Below are positions 18,106 to 25,988 of a DNA stretch of 64,000 nt, in pieces (within the stretch, counting starts at the first letter, position 1; the number at the start of each line of letters is the position of its first letter). This DNA is from an uncultured Bacteroidales bacterium (GTDB lineage: Bacteria; Bacteroidota; Bacteroidia; Bacteroidales; F082): NCBI GenBank assembly GCA_900315175.1, contig OMYA01000003.1, positions 1 through 64,000 of the forward strand, written 5' to 3'. The notes beneath the pieces were generated by a model that made no database searches, was not told the DNA's origin, and worked only from the letters and a program-made list of their open reading frames with translations. Both the position numbers and the translations under genes were made by a program.

Positions 18106-19374
18106 ATGTCAGTTATAAAGCCATTTAAAGGATATCGTCCACCGGTTGATATCGTTGAGAAATTAGCTTCAAGACCATACGACGTTTTGAATACAGAGGA
18201 AGCACGCGAGGAATGCGCAGGCAACCCATACAGCCTCCTCCACGTGACCAAAGCCGAAATCGACCTTCCAGCTGGCCACAAAGACAGCGACCTCGAGACT
18301 TACATCAAAGTTGTCGAGAACTTCAACATGTTCAAAGACTACGGATGGCTCGTCCAGGACAACGAAGAGAAGCTGTACATCTACGCACAGAGCATGAACC
18401 CGAAAGACGCCAACGCACACTGGCAGTATGGTATCGTGGCATGCGCCTGGAGCGAGGACTATATCAACAAAGTCATCAAGAAGCACGAGCTGACACGTAA
18501 GGACAAGGAAGAGGACCGTATGAAACACGTCCGCATCACCAACGCCAACGTGGAGCCAGTGTTTTTCGCATATCCTGCAGTGAACGAGATTGACGCCATC
18601 GTCAACAACATCGTTCGCCACGATAAGCCGATCTACGACTTCATTGCCAAGGAAGACGGCTTCGGACACCGTTTCTGGGTCATCGACGACAAGGCTACCA
18701 TCGCCAAGTTAGTTGAACTCTTCGACAAGAAAGTCCCTGCAATGTACATCGCCGACGGTCACCACCGCAGCGCTGCAGCAGCATTGGTCGGACAGGAGAA
18801 GAAAGAGCACAACCCACACCACACCGGCAAAGAGGAATACAACTTCTTCATGACAGTTATCTTCCCTGACAACCAGCTTAACGTCATCGACTACAACCGC
18901 GTTGTTAAGGATCTGAACGGCTTGAGCAAAGACGAGTTCATCAAGGCTCTCGGCAAGACATACGATGTCACCGACATGGGAACAGAGATCTACAAGCCAG
19001 CTAAACTGCATGAGCACAGCATGTACCTCGACGGTCACTGGTACAAGATGTCAGCAAAACCTGGCACTTACAACGACAGCGACCCAATCGGCGTTCTCGA
19101 TGTGACAATTTTGAGCAACAACGTGTTGGACAACATCCTCGGCATCAAGGATCTCCGCACCGACAAGCGCATCGACTTCGTCGGCGGTATCCGCGGTCTC
19201 GGCGAGTTGAAACGTCGTGTTGACAATGGTGAGATGAAAGTCGCTTTCGCAATGTATCCTGTTTCAATGAAACAGATCATCGACATCGCTGACACCGGCA
19301 ACATCATGCCACCTAAGACAACATGGTTTGAGCCTAAACTCAGATCAGGTCTTGTAATTCACACATTAGAATAA
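18106..19374 (+). CDS. DUF1015 family protein
   Basis: 422 aa matching the DUF1015 family: IKPFKGYRPP and ASRPYDVLNTEEAREE at the N-terminus, the central MYIADGHHRSAAAA motif and a C-terminal ADTGNIMPPKTTWFEPKLRSG motif. The biochemical role is unproven. The fixed position behind serC and serA suggests a link to serine metabolism, but that is inference. It starts 37 nt after serA, has the same highly expressed codon pattern, and is followed by the operon terminator. Confidence 0.92.
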   Translation: MSVIKPFKGYRPPVDIVEKLASRPYDVLNTEEAREECAGNPYSLLHVTKAEIDLPAGHKDSDLETYIKVVENFNMFKDYGWLVQDNEEKLYIYAQSMNPKDANAHWQYGIVACAWSEDYINKVIKKHELTRKDKEEDRMKHVRITNANVEPVFFAYPAVNEIDAIVNNIVRHDKPIYDFIAKEDGFGHRFWVIDDKATIAKLVELFDKKVPAMYIADGHHRSAAAALVGQEKKEHNPHHTGKEEYNFFMTVIFPDNQLNVIDYNRVVKDLNGLSKDEFIKALGKTYDVTDMGTEIYKPAKLHEHSMYLDGHWYKMSAKPGTYNDSDPIGVLDVTILSNNVLDNILGIKDLRTDKRIDFVGGIRGLGELKRRVDNGEMKVAFAMYPVSMKQIIDIADTGNIMPPKTTWFEPKLRSGLVIHTLE

Positions 19375-19412
19375 GACATTAGACTTTAGACGTTAGTCTT
19401 TAGTCTTTAGAG
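19375..19412. repeat. TTTAGAC word repeat
   Basis: ACATTAGACTTTAGACG then TTAGTCTTTAGTCTTTAG: the word and its inverse in a row. Nearly the same sequence follows the ppdK stop at 5806. Confidence 0.65.
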
Positions 19413-19413
19413 A

Positions 19414-19446
19414 AAGCCCCGTCGCATGCGACGGGGCTTGTTTTTT
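19414..19446 (+). terminator. Terminator of serC-serA-DUF1015
   Basis: 12-bp perfect stem AAGCCCCGTCGC / GCGACGGGGCTT followed by GTTTTTTG. Confidence 0.92.
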
Positions 19447-19448
19447 GT

Positions 19449-19480
19449 ATAGACAGGATTAACAAGATTGACAAGATAAT
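19449..19480. repeat. GACAGGATTAACAAGATT-family repeat
   Basis: AGACAGGATTAACAAGATT followed by GACAAGATAA. Same family as at 47549, where a matching inverted copy is present. Confidence 0.7.
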
Positions 19481-19483
19481 TTA

Positions 19484-19517
19484 AATCGCTCTCCAACCGA
19501 CTTGGCTGAAGAGCGAT
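19484..19517 (-). terminator. Hairpin after an outer-membrane gene remnant
   Basis: Stem AATCGCTCT / AGAGCGATT with a 15-nt loop, directly after the minus-strand remnant at 19538. It is likely the old terminator of that gene; the T-run is weak. Confidence 0.4.
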
Positions 19518-19537
19518 TACCATATTGTATATATACA

Positions 19538-19660
19538 CTAAAAATTCAAACTTAACGTCAAACCTAAACCATAATTGTTTTGCGATTGCGGAGTGCTACA
19601 CCGAATCACTGACGGCGAAAGGTTCAATTTCATCTGTCAGCAACTTATTATCTAACATCA
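19538..19660 (-). pseudogene. Remnant of an outer-membrane protein gene (3' end)
   Basis: On the minus strand, 31 codons (19633-19538) end in NNYGLGLTLSLNF and a stop: alternating polar and hydrophobic residues with a terminal Phe, the usual end of an outer-membrane beta-barrel. Upstream the frame is closed by a stop, while a neighbouring frame stays open for 20 codons, as expected after a frameshift. No gene upstream can supply the rest. The short length makes this tentative. Confidence 0.4.
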
Positions 19661-19912
19661 AATTCTTACCAACCCTTACTTAGACATTTTTTAATACGAG
19701 AGCATATTATTTTAATTTATTATGAGATTCCTCGCTTCGCTCGGAATGACAACCCAATTATTAGAAAAATCATAGTGGTGCGGCATGTAAGAAACTTCCA
19801 ATGAAGAAGAGATCGTCATGCCGCGCCCCAGTTATTTCGGTTGGTGTTTGTCATTCCGAACCTCGTAGGGGTGAGGAATCCTAACAACTTTTATTGTTTA
19901 TCGATATTTTTT
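19661..19912. other. Gap with two REP-like copies
   Basis: No gene seen. 19722-19748 (ATGAGATTCCTCGCTTCGCTCGGAATGAC) and 19845-19881 (GTCATTCCGAACCTCG to GAGGAATCC) are inverted copies of the REP-like family, framing about 95 bp that contains the partly self-complementary TGCGGCATG / CATGCCGCG pair. Confidence 0.6.
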
Positions 19913-19913
19913 G

Positions 19914-19921
19914 TATTTTTG
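19914..19921 (+). promoter_or_regulatory. -7 box of the agmatinase-family gene
   Basis: TATTTTTG followed by CAAAA; the ATG at 19930 is only 8 nt away, so the mRNA is almost leaderless. Confidence 0.65.
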
Positions 19922-19929
19922 CAAAAATT

Positions 19930-20958
19930 ATGAATATGGAAAAAAGTTTTGATCCTAATGCAGCGGCGGCGCTCGGTTCGGGCATTTACGGACTGCCGTG
20001 CACGGCTGAGGAAGCCGAGATTATCATCATCCCTGTGGAATGGGAGCTGACAACGAGTTATAATCGCGGCACTGTTGATGGCCCAAGCGCGGTGTTCGAC
20101 GGCTCGATGCAGGTCGACCTCTGCCATCACGACTACCCTGATTTATGGCAACGCGGCATCTGGATGGATGAGTTTCCAAAGGAACTGAGGAAACTGCACG
20201 ACAAGCTCGCTCCTGTCAGCGAAGAGATAATCGAAGGCATCGAAAACGGCGAAGTCGACGAGTTTCCGTGGAAATTCGAGGCGAAATACAAAGCCATTGA
20301 AGACGGTTTCGAGAAGATGTTCGCATGGCTGCGCGAGCGCATCGCATATTGGAAGAAACAAGGTAAGAAGGTGGGACTTCTGGGCGGCGACCACAGCACA
20401 CCCCTGCCCTATCACCAATACCTTAATAATATAGGTGTCAATTACGGCGTTCTGCACGTCGACGCTCACAGCGACCTGCGCGAGCGCTTCGAAGGCTTTG
20501 AATATTCGCATGCTTCAATATTTTACAATGTTTTGAAGCTTGAAAAAGTCGACAAATTAGTGCAGGTGGCAATCCGCGACTACTGCCATCAGGAGAAGCA
20601 GCTGGTGCAGGATTCAAACGGCCGCGTGAAGGTGTTTTACGACCGTGACAACCGCCGCAGGATGTACGAAGGTTCCAACTGGAGACAAATTTGCGATGAG
20701 ATAATCGACGCATTGCCTGAAAAAGTATACATCTCTGTGGATATCGACGGATTGGATCCGAAACTCTGTCCAAATACAGGCACTCCGGTCCCAGGTGGCA
20801 TGGAATATGAGGAATTGATGTATTTACTCAACAGGATCAAGGAATCAGGGAAAGAAGTCATTGGTTTTGATTTGTGCGAAGTATCACCAGGTGAAGATGA
20901 TGAGTGGGACGGAAATGTTGGGGCGAGAGTGCTTTATCACCTTTGCGGAATTAGTTAA
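19930..20958 (+). CDS. Agmatinase/arginase family ureohydrolase
   Basis: 342 aa. The start at 19930 (MNMEKSFDPNAAAA) is used because the frame's earlier ATG at 19894 precedes the promoter; ATG 19936 is also possible. All manganese-binding motifs of the arginase fold are present: GGDHS, DAHSD and SVDIDGLDP, plus the FDLCEVSPGED C-terminal motif. The family hydrolyses agmatine, arginine or related guanidino compounds to release urea. The N-terminal pattern (GIYGLPCTAEEAEIIIIPVEWE) is that of the Bacteroidota agmatinase-like group, which feeds putrescine synthesis. It could supply polyamines together with the deoxyhypusine-synthase-like enzyme at 61 kb, although the two are not linked. Single-gene unit. 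Confidence 0.88.
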   Translation: MNMEKSFDPNAAAALGSGIYGLPCTAEEAEIIIIPVEWELTTSYNRGTVDGPSAVFDGSMQVDLCHHDYPDLWQRGIWMDEFPKELRKLHDKLAPVSEEIIEGIENGEVDEFPWKFEAKYKAIEDGFEKMFAWLRERIAYWKKQGKKVGLLGGDHSTPLPYHQYLNNIGVNYGVLHVDAHSDLRERFEGFEYSHASIFYNVLKLEKVDKLVQVAIRDYCHQEKQLVQDSNGRVKVFYDRDNRRRMYEGSNWRQICDEIIDALPEKVYISVDIDGLDPKLCPNTGTPVPGGMEYEELMYLLNRIKESGKEVIGFDLCEVSPGEDDEWDGNVGARVLYHLCGIS

Positions 20959-20961
20959 GTT

Positions 20962-21066
20962 CACGCAGAAACAACGGAAATTGCAGAAATCATTGAATAA
21001 CAAAAAAGCCCACAATGTGGGCTTTTTTTAATATAATAATTTCCGTTGTTTCTGCTGTTTCTGCGT
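20962..21066. repeat. CAGAAACAACGGAAAT words inverted around a terminator
   Basis: CACGCAGAAACAACGGAAAT on the left and ATTTCCGTTGTTTCTGC ... TTTCTGCGTG on the right form a long imperfect palindrome with the terminator at its centre. Confidence 0.65.
21002..21030. terminator. Bidirectional terminator between the agmatinase gene and yebC
   Basis: AAAAAAGCCCACA / TGTGGGCTTTTTTT, symmetric, serving the two convergent genes. Confidence 0.9.
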
Positions 21067-21072
21067 GTAAAA

Positions 21073-21783
21073 TTATTCCATGTTAGTGTACACTGCCTGG
21101 ACGTCTTCGTCGTCTTCGACTTTGTCGAGGAAGTTCATGATGCTTTCGATCTGTTCGTCGTTGAAAGCGACAGGGTTGTTGGCGAAACGCTGGAGGTTGG
21201 CTTTCACGATATTGATTTTCATGCCTTCCAAAGCCTCGTGCATTGTGCCGTAAGCTGTCCAGTCGCTGTAAGCGAATGTGCCGTCTTCTGTCTCTTCGAT
21301 TTCTTCGAGACCAGCGTCGATAAGTTCGAGTTCGAGGTCGTCCTTGCTCATTCCGGCAGGGATTTCAATTTGGAACACAGCCTTACGTGTGAACATATAT
21401 TCAAGCTGACCGGTCTTGAGAAGCTCGCCACCGGCTTTGTTGAAATATGAACGGACGTTGGCGACGGTACGCGTTGTGTTATCGGTTGCGCATTCCACGA
21501 CGCAGAGGACGCCATGAGGGCCTTTGCCTTCGTAGACGATTTCGACCATATCAGCCGTGTTCTTATCTGTAGCACGTTTGATAGCTGCATCGATGTTATC
21601 CTTTGGCATGTTTTCCGCCTTGGCGTTCAAGATGGCCTGACGGAGTTTAGGGTTCATGTCTGGATCAGGACCGCCTTCTTTTGCTGCGATTGTGATAATT
21701 TTTCCAAGTTTCGGGAACACTCTTGACATGTGGCCCCATCTTTTCATCTTAGCCGCCTTGCGGTATTCAAATGCTCTTCCCAT
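21073..21783 (-). CDS. YebC/PmpR family regulatory protein
   Basis: 236 aa with the YebC hallmarks: MGRAFEYRKAAKMKRWGHMSRVFPKL (N-terminal basic region), KEGGPDPDMNPKLRQAI, NMPKDNIDAAIKRAT and IVYEGKGPHGV. Members bind DNA as repressors or, for YebC-type proteins, help ribosomes through proline stretches; which applies here cannot be told. The acidic C-terminus ends DEDVQAVYTNME. Monocistronic. Confidence 0.95.
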   Translation of the reverse strand: MGRAFEYRKAAKMKRWGHMSRVFPKLGKIITIAAKEGGPDPDMNPKLRQAILNAKAENMPKDNIDAAIKRATDKNTADMVEIVYEGKGPHGVLCVVECATDNTTRTVANVRSYFNKAGGELLKTGQLEYMFTRKAVFQIEIPAGMSKDDLELELIDAGLEEIEETEDGTFAYSDWTAYGTMHEALEGMKINIVKANLQRFANNPVAFNDEQIESIMNFLDKVEDDEDVQAVYTNME

Positions 21784-21809
21784 ATTATTACAATTTTATT
21801 TTTCGGGCG

Positions 21810-21817
21810 CAAAATTA
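21810..21817 (-). promoter_or_regulatory. -7 box of yebC
   Basis: TAATTTTG followed by CG on the minus strand, 26 nt upstream of the ATG. Confidence 0.6.
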
Positions 21818-21855
21818 ATAAAAAAAATGTTTGGTTTTTATTTTTTTGAAAAAAT

Positions 21856-21993
21856 AGTTTAGAGTTTAAAGTGTAGAGTTTAGAGTAGTTTTAAAGTTCA
21901 GAGTGGAAAGTTGAAAGTTTTTTATACACTTTAAAACTTTTAAACTTAAAACTATCAACTACTCTAAACTATCAACTCTAAACTCTACACTTT
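21856..21993. repeat. Long word-repeat palindrome (TTTAGAGT words)
   Basis: The left half is built from TTTAGAGT, GTTTAAAG and GTGTAGAG; the right half holds the inverse words ACTCTAAAC and CTCTACAC. The ends (AGTGTAGAGTTTAGAG and CTCTAAACTCTACACT) are reverse complements of each other, so the whole 138 bp can fold on itself. Confidence 0.75.
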
Positions 21994-22014
21994 TAGATGC
22001 GACCGCAGGGAGCA

Positions 22015-23292
22015 TCAAGTCTTCTGTTTCTTCTTTTTCGCTGCTGGAAACAGTACATTATTTAATATCAACCGATATCCTGGTGAGTTCGGGTGCATGT
22101 CGAGCTCTGTCGGCGGGTCGCCTACGAGATGCTGGTAATCCTCCGGGTCGTGTCCGCCGAGGAAGGTCCAGAAACCATTGCCGTAGTCACCATGGATGTA
22201 ACGGTCTTCCTCCAAAGCGGCGTTGTCACCCAAAACGACCACAGTCGGTTTCACGTATTTCTTGTTGAACGCCGTGGTCTGTCCCATAAACGACTTTATC
22301 AGTTTTTCGTGGTCTTGCGTGAGCATGGTTGGAACAGGGTCCCACTTTGCAGAGAAATCAAACAACAAAAAGAAATCGTTGCCTTCTCTCACTGATTTCG
22401 GGCGGGTAAGCGTAACGTCGATGTTCGAGACCTCGTATTCCTGAGGGTTAGTCGAGACGGTGAAGTCGGTGAAAGCGAAGCAGTTATCGTAGTTAAGACG
22501 CTGAGGGTCGCCAGGACGTATGGCATCGCCGTCGAACATCACGTCGCAGATGTCGAGGCCTTCGGCTGCGAGGGCGATGTCGAAGCTGTCGGGTGCCGAG
22601 CACATTGCGAAGAGGTATCCCCCGCCAGCCACAAAGTCACGGATTTTTTTCGCCACAGCGAGTTTCAGCTGCGAGACCTTTGTAAAGCCATGCCGGCGTG
22701 CTGTCTCCTCCTGTTTTTGCACGTCTTCCCTGTACCAAGGATAGTTGCGGTATCTTGCCCAAAACTTGCCGTATTGCCCCGTAAAGTCCTCATGGTGCAT
22801 GTGGAGCCAGTCGTAAGTAGGCAGCACTCCGTCGAGTACCTCGTCATCGTAGATGATATCGTAAGGTATTTCAGCGTATGTCAGCACTAAAGTAACGGCG
22901 TCGTCCCAAGGGAGAATATTTTTCGGAGCGTAGACCGCAAGACGAGGCACTTTTTGGAGCTTCATCTCGTCCATATTAACATTTGGGTCGGCAATTTCGG
23001 CAAGGATGCCCTGTGCCTGGACATCAGCAATCACCTGATAAGAGACGTTGCGGAGCTTACATTCGCGTTCAAACATGTCGTGATACGGCATCAGGTAGCT
23101 TCCGCCTTTATAATTGAGAAGCCAGCTTATCTCCACATCACGTTGCAGCACCCAATATGCCACTCCGTACGCCTTCAGGTGGTTGGTCTGCGTCTCGTCC
23201 ATCGGAATCAGAATGTAGGCAGCGAAGATTTTAGGCAACGCCAACATCATGATTATCAATAGGATAATATATTTTTTAATGTTTTTCATCAT
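22015..23292 (-). CDS. Conserved secreted Bacteroidota protein of unknown function
   Basis: 425 aa with an N-terminal signal or anchor helix (IILLIIMMLALPKIFA), so it is periplasmic or exported. It then reads YILIPMDETQTNHLKAYGVAYWVLQ and, later, NYPWYREDV, GGGYLFAMCSAPDSFD and FWTFLGGHDPEDYQH. I recognise this as a conserved Bacteroidota family that databases often label 'asparagine synthetase B'. No glutaminase or AMP-ligase motif is visible, so I would not accept that name. The GGHDPEDYQH part and the Rossmann-like LAVYAPKN / YDIIYDDEV strands suggest an enzyme-like fold. The C-terminus is a basic KKKKQK tail. Monocistronic, with its own promoter. Confidence 0.75.
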   Translation of the reverse strand: MMKNIKKYIILLIIMMLALPKIFAAYILIPMDETQTNHLKAYGVAYWVLQRDVEISWLLNYKGGSYLMPYHDMFERECKLRNVSYQVIADVQAQGILAEIADPNVNMDEMKLQKVPRLAVYAPKNILPWDDAVTLVLTYAEIPYDIIYDDEVLDGVLPTYDWLHMHHEDFTGQYGKFWARYRNYPWYREDVQKQEETARRHGFTKVSQLKLAVAKKIRDFVAGGGYLFAMCSAPDSFDIALAAEGLDICDVMFDGDAIRPGDPQRLNYDNCFAFTDFTVSTNPQEYEVSNIDVTLTRPKSVREGNDFFLLFDFSAKWDPVPTMLTQDHEKLIKSFMGQTTAFNKKYVKPTVVVLGDNAALEEDRYIHGDYGNGFWTFLGGHDPEDYQHLVGDPPTELDMHPNSPGYRLILNNVLFPAAKKKKQKT

Positions 23293-23307
23293 TATTAAAA
23301 TTTAATG

Positions 23308-23315
23308 CAAAGATA
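23308..23315 (-). promoter_or_regulatory. -7 box of the 425-aa secreted protein gene
   Basis: TATCTTTG followed by CA on the minus strand, 15 nt upstream of the ATG. Confidence 0.65.
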
Positions 23316-23321
23316 GCAAAA

Positions 23322-23354
23322 AGCCATTAGTTATTAGCCATTAGCCATTAGTTT
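23322..23354. repeat. GCCATTAG word repeat
   Basis: AGCCATTAGTTATTAGCCAT then TAGCCATTAG. The same word in reverse (CTAATGGC) is used at 61098-61132 and 62278-62297. Confidence 0.65.
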
Positions 23355-23389
23355 TTTTGATTTTTTGTGTTATTGAATGATTAATTTTG

Positions 23390-23397
23390 TATTTTTG
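23390..23397 (+). promoter_or_regulatory. -7 box of gcvT
   Basis: TATTTTTG followed by CG, 37 nt upstream of the ATG at 23435. I see no glycine riboswitch in this short leader. Confidence 0.65.
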
Positions 23398-23434
23398 CGA
23401 ATTGTTTGAATCTATAATTTATATACGTAATAAT

Positions 23435-24550
23435 ATGGAAAACACATTGAAAAAGACTGCATTGAACGCAATGCACTATGAAATGGGCGCCAAGATGGTT
23501 CCATTTGCAGGTTTCGACATGCCTGTTCAGTTTGAAGGCGTGAACGTTGAACACGAGACAGTCCGCAAGGGCGTTGGTGTTTTCGATGTCTCTCACATGG
23601 GCGAATTCCGTGCAAAAGGTCCTAAGGCTTTCGCTTTGGTACAGCGCTGCACCTCAAACGACGTGGCAGCATTGGTTGACGGCAAGGTTCAGTACACCTG
23701 CCTCCCGAACGGCAAAGGCGGCATCGTCGACGATATGCTTGTTTACCGCGTGTCAGCTGACGAATATTTCATGGTTCCTAATGCAGCCAATATTGATAAA
23801 GACTGGGCTTGGATGTCGAAAGTTGCTGAAGAGATGGGCATGAAGCTCGGTGTCGACTTCATCAACGAGAGCAACCAGTGGTCACAGCTCGCAGTGCAGG
23901 GTCCTCTCGCACTCAAGGCCATGCAGAAGCTCACAAAGGCATCTGTTGAAGATATGGAATACTACACCTTCAAAATCATTGAGTTTGCTGGCGTGAAGGA
24001 CATCATCTTCTCAACAACAGGTTACACCGGCGCTGGCGGATGCGAGATCTATATCCCTAACGCAGAAGCAGTGAACGTTTACAAACAGGTTCTCGAAGCA
24101 GGTAAAGAGTTCGGTATCAAACCTATCGGCCTCGGCGCTCGTGACACTCTCCGTCTCGAGATGGGATTCTGCCTCTATGGCAACGACATCTGCGACACCA
24201 CCTCTCCTATCGAGGCTGGCCTCGGCTGGATTACCAAGTTTGTCGACGGCAACGACTTCATCGACCGCGCTTACAACGAGAAACAGAAAGCTGAAGGCGT
24301 CACACGCAAGCTCGTCGCTTTTGAAATCACAGGCAAGGGCATCGCACGTCATGAATATGAGATCTGCGACGCTGAAGGCAACCACATCGGCGAAGTGACT
24401 TCAGGCACAATGGCACCATCAGTGAAGAAAGCTATCGGCATGGGCTATGTGAAGAAAGAATTCTCAAAGGTCGGCAGCGAGATCTTCATCAAGGTGAGAG
24501 ACAAACTCATCAGCGCTGTTGTAGTGAAATTACCTTTCTACAAAGGATAA
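23435..24550 (+). CDS. gcvT: Glycine cleavage system T protein (aminomethyltransferase)
   Basis: 371 aa from the ATG at 23435 (MENTLKKTALNAMHYEMGAK); an in-frame ATG at 23387 precedes the promoter. It transfers the methylene group from aminomethyl-lipoyl H-protein to tetrahydrofolate. Family motifs: VPFAGFDMPVQF, GVFDVSHMGEF, GYTGAGGCEIY and GLGARDTLRLEMGFCLYGND. The other glycine cleavage genes are not in the window. Terminated directly downstream. Confidence 0.96.
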   Translation: MENTLKKTALNAMHYEMGAKMVPFAGFDMPVQFEGVNVEHETVRKGVGVFDVSHMGEFRAKGPKAFALVQRCTSNDVAALVDGKVQYTCLPNGKGGIVDDMLVYRVSADEYFMVPNAANIDKDWAWMSKVAEEMGMKLGVDFINESNQWSQLAVQGPLALKAMQKLTKASVEDMEYYTFKIIEFAGVKDIIFSTTGYTGAGGCEIYIPNAEAVNVYKQVLEAGKEFGIKPIGLGARDTLRLEMGFCLYGNDICDTTSPIEAGLGWITKFVDGNDFIDRAYNEKQKAEGVTRKLVAFEITGKGIARHEYEICDAEGNHIGEVTSGTMAPSVKKAIGMGYVKKEFSKVGSEIFIKVRDKLISAVVVKLPFYKG

Positions 24551-24567
24551 GCAAATAATAAAAATAA

Positions 24568-24597
24568 ACAAAGCGGCTCGTTTGAGCCGCTTTTTTT
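24568..24597 (+). terminator. Terminator of gcvT
   Basis: Stem AAAGCGGCTC / GAGCCGCTTT with loop GTTT, then a T-run. It lies 3 nt before the stop of the convergent DUF5723 gene. Confidence 0.9.
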
Positions 24598-24599
24598 AT

Positions 24600-25976
24600 T
24601 TACCATGCGAACACTATTCCGAATCTGGCATTAGCCTGTCGGTATGTCGATGCTAACTCAAGAGCTGGAGCACCAACCTTTGCCACACAAAGTATATTGT
24701 CGGTGACGAAATAGATGTTAAACGCTCCGAAATGTGCACCAATACCTGCGCCCATTGCTGTTCCGGTGTAATTAGACATGGTGCAGTTGAGTTCCAGGTT
24801 AAGATGATCCCAGAAGTTTCCGCTATAAGCCAATGTCAATGCTGGATGTGCCTTGCCTTTCACGAGATACATCTGTGCTATTGCAGTGGCGCGAACCATC
24901 GGGTTCAACTCATAATAACCTTGAAGCATCAGCCTTGTCTTGAGATATGTCTTGTAGTCGGCACCATTGTCAAGAAGACTGTTGCCCCACACCTCGTTGA
25001 TGACATTGTCAACCATCGACTTGTAATCGATGCTGAGAGTGTTGAGGTCGGTAATGTCGTTGAACACAGCGTCATTAAGCATATAATTGCTCTTGTTGAC
25101 TGTCTTAACTTTTGCATCGGTCCATTTGACATAGCCGAGGTCGTAAACGCCTGCAGCCACGCCAAAATGTTCGTTGATAACATATTCAGCACCAAAATCA
25201 ATGCCAAAGCCCAAGTTTTCGCCGAGTTTAAAGAAATCAGCTGTAGTCACGGAGTCAATCATCTTGGTGACATCGCCAATCTTTTCCACATTGCCTTCCA
25301 GCAGACTTGCCATCCTAATCTTCAGGTCGACATCTGCCGAGATTGCGAATGAGTTGACATCGGTGAAGATTTTAGTATTGTTGTTCTCCACCACTGCATT
25401 GGCGACACCACTCAAAATCTTCGGACGGATACCCACGGTGAGTTTGTCGTTTACCTCATATTGGGCACTGACGCCGAACTCATGGAAGACTGAGACATCA
25501 GCGCCGAGGTTGAATTGGCACGGTTGTTCAACGCCTAAGAAATGTGCGTTACCAAAGGCGAAGAAACCGACGAAATCTCTTGAGAAGCTGAACTCGCCAA
25601 CCATTCTAACCCTCCAGTCGATGTTGAAGAACAGTTTATCGACTCTAAAGCCTACATTCAAAACATCAAGCGAGAAATTAGCGTTGATATTGTTATCGTC
25701 ATCAAGACTGTTGGCGAATTTCGTCAGGTCGATGACGCTTTTGTCATTTCCGTAAAGGTTATTAAATCTGACGCTTGAGTTAAACATTGCGACGTTGAAA
25801 TTTGAGAATGCCACGCCGACCATGCCATTGTATTGAACTCTGATACCCGGGTTGTAGAAGTTAGCGTAAGGCATTTGCGGAAGCAGGGTGAATCCTATTC
25901 CGTCGTTCTGGGCTTTTGAAAGCAATGACGAGCAAACTAATGCAATAACAACAAAAAATTTATAAAATTTCTTCAT
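24600..25976 (-). CDS. DUF5723 outer-membrane protein
   Basis: 458 aa. The signal peptide ends at SKAQN. The mature part begins GIGFTLLPQMPYANFYNPGI and continues with many short amphipathic strands (VGVAFSNFNVAMFNSSVRF, FGFGNAHFLG-like segments), ending in NARFGIVFAW, an outer-membrane C-terminal pattern. This matches DUF5723, a Bacteroidota outer-membrane family of unknown role. It follows the 519-aa lipoprotein after 12 nt, so the two are one operon and probably one complex. Confidence 0.82.
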   Translation of the reverse strand: MKKFYKFFVVIALVCSSLLSKAQNDGIGFTLLPQMPYANFYNPGIRVQYNGMVGVAFSNFNVAMFNSSVRFNNLYGNDKSVIDLTKFANSLDDDNNINANFSLDVLNVGFRVDKLFFNIDWRVRMVGEFSFSRDFVGFFAFGNAHFLGVEQPCQFNLGADVSVFHEFGVSAQYEVNDKLTVGIRPKILSGVANAVVENNNTKIFTDVNSFAISADVDLKIRMASLLEGNVEKIGDVTKMIDSVTTADFFKLGENLGFGIDFGAEYVINEHFGVAAGVYDLGYVKWTDAKVKTVNKSNYMLNDAVFNDITDLNTLSIDYKSMVDNVINEVWGNSLLDNGADYKTYLKTRLMLQGYYELNPMVRATAIAQMYLVKGKAHPALTLAYSGNFWDHLNLELNCTMSNYTGTAMGAGIGAHFGAFNIYFVTDNILCVAKVGAPALELASTYRQANARFGIVFAW

Positions 25977-25988
25977 ATTCCAGCCCTC

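Noticed and set aside
22015..23292. Name 'asparagine synthetase B' for the 425-aa secreted protein
   Set aside because: No glutaminase cysteine start or synthetase ATP loop is visible, and it has a signal peptide.
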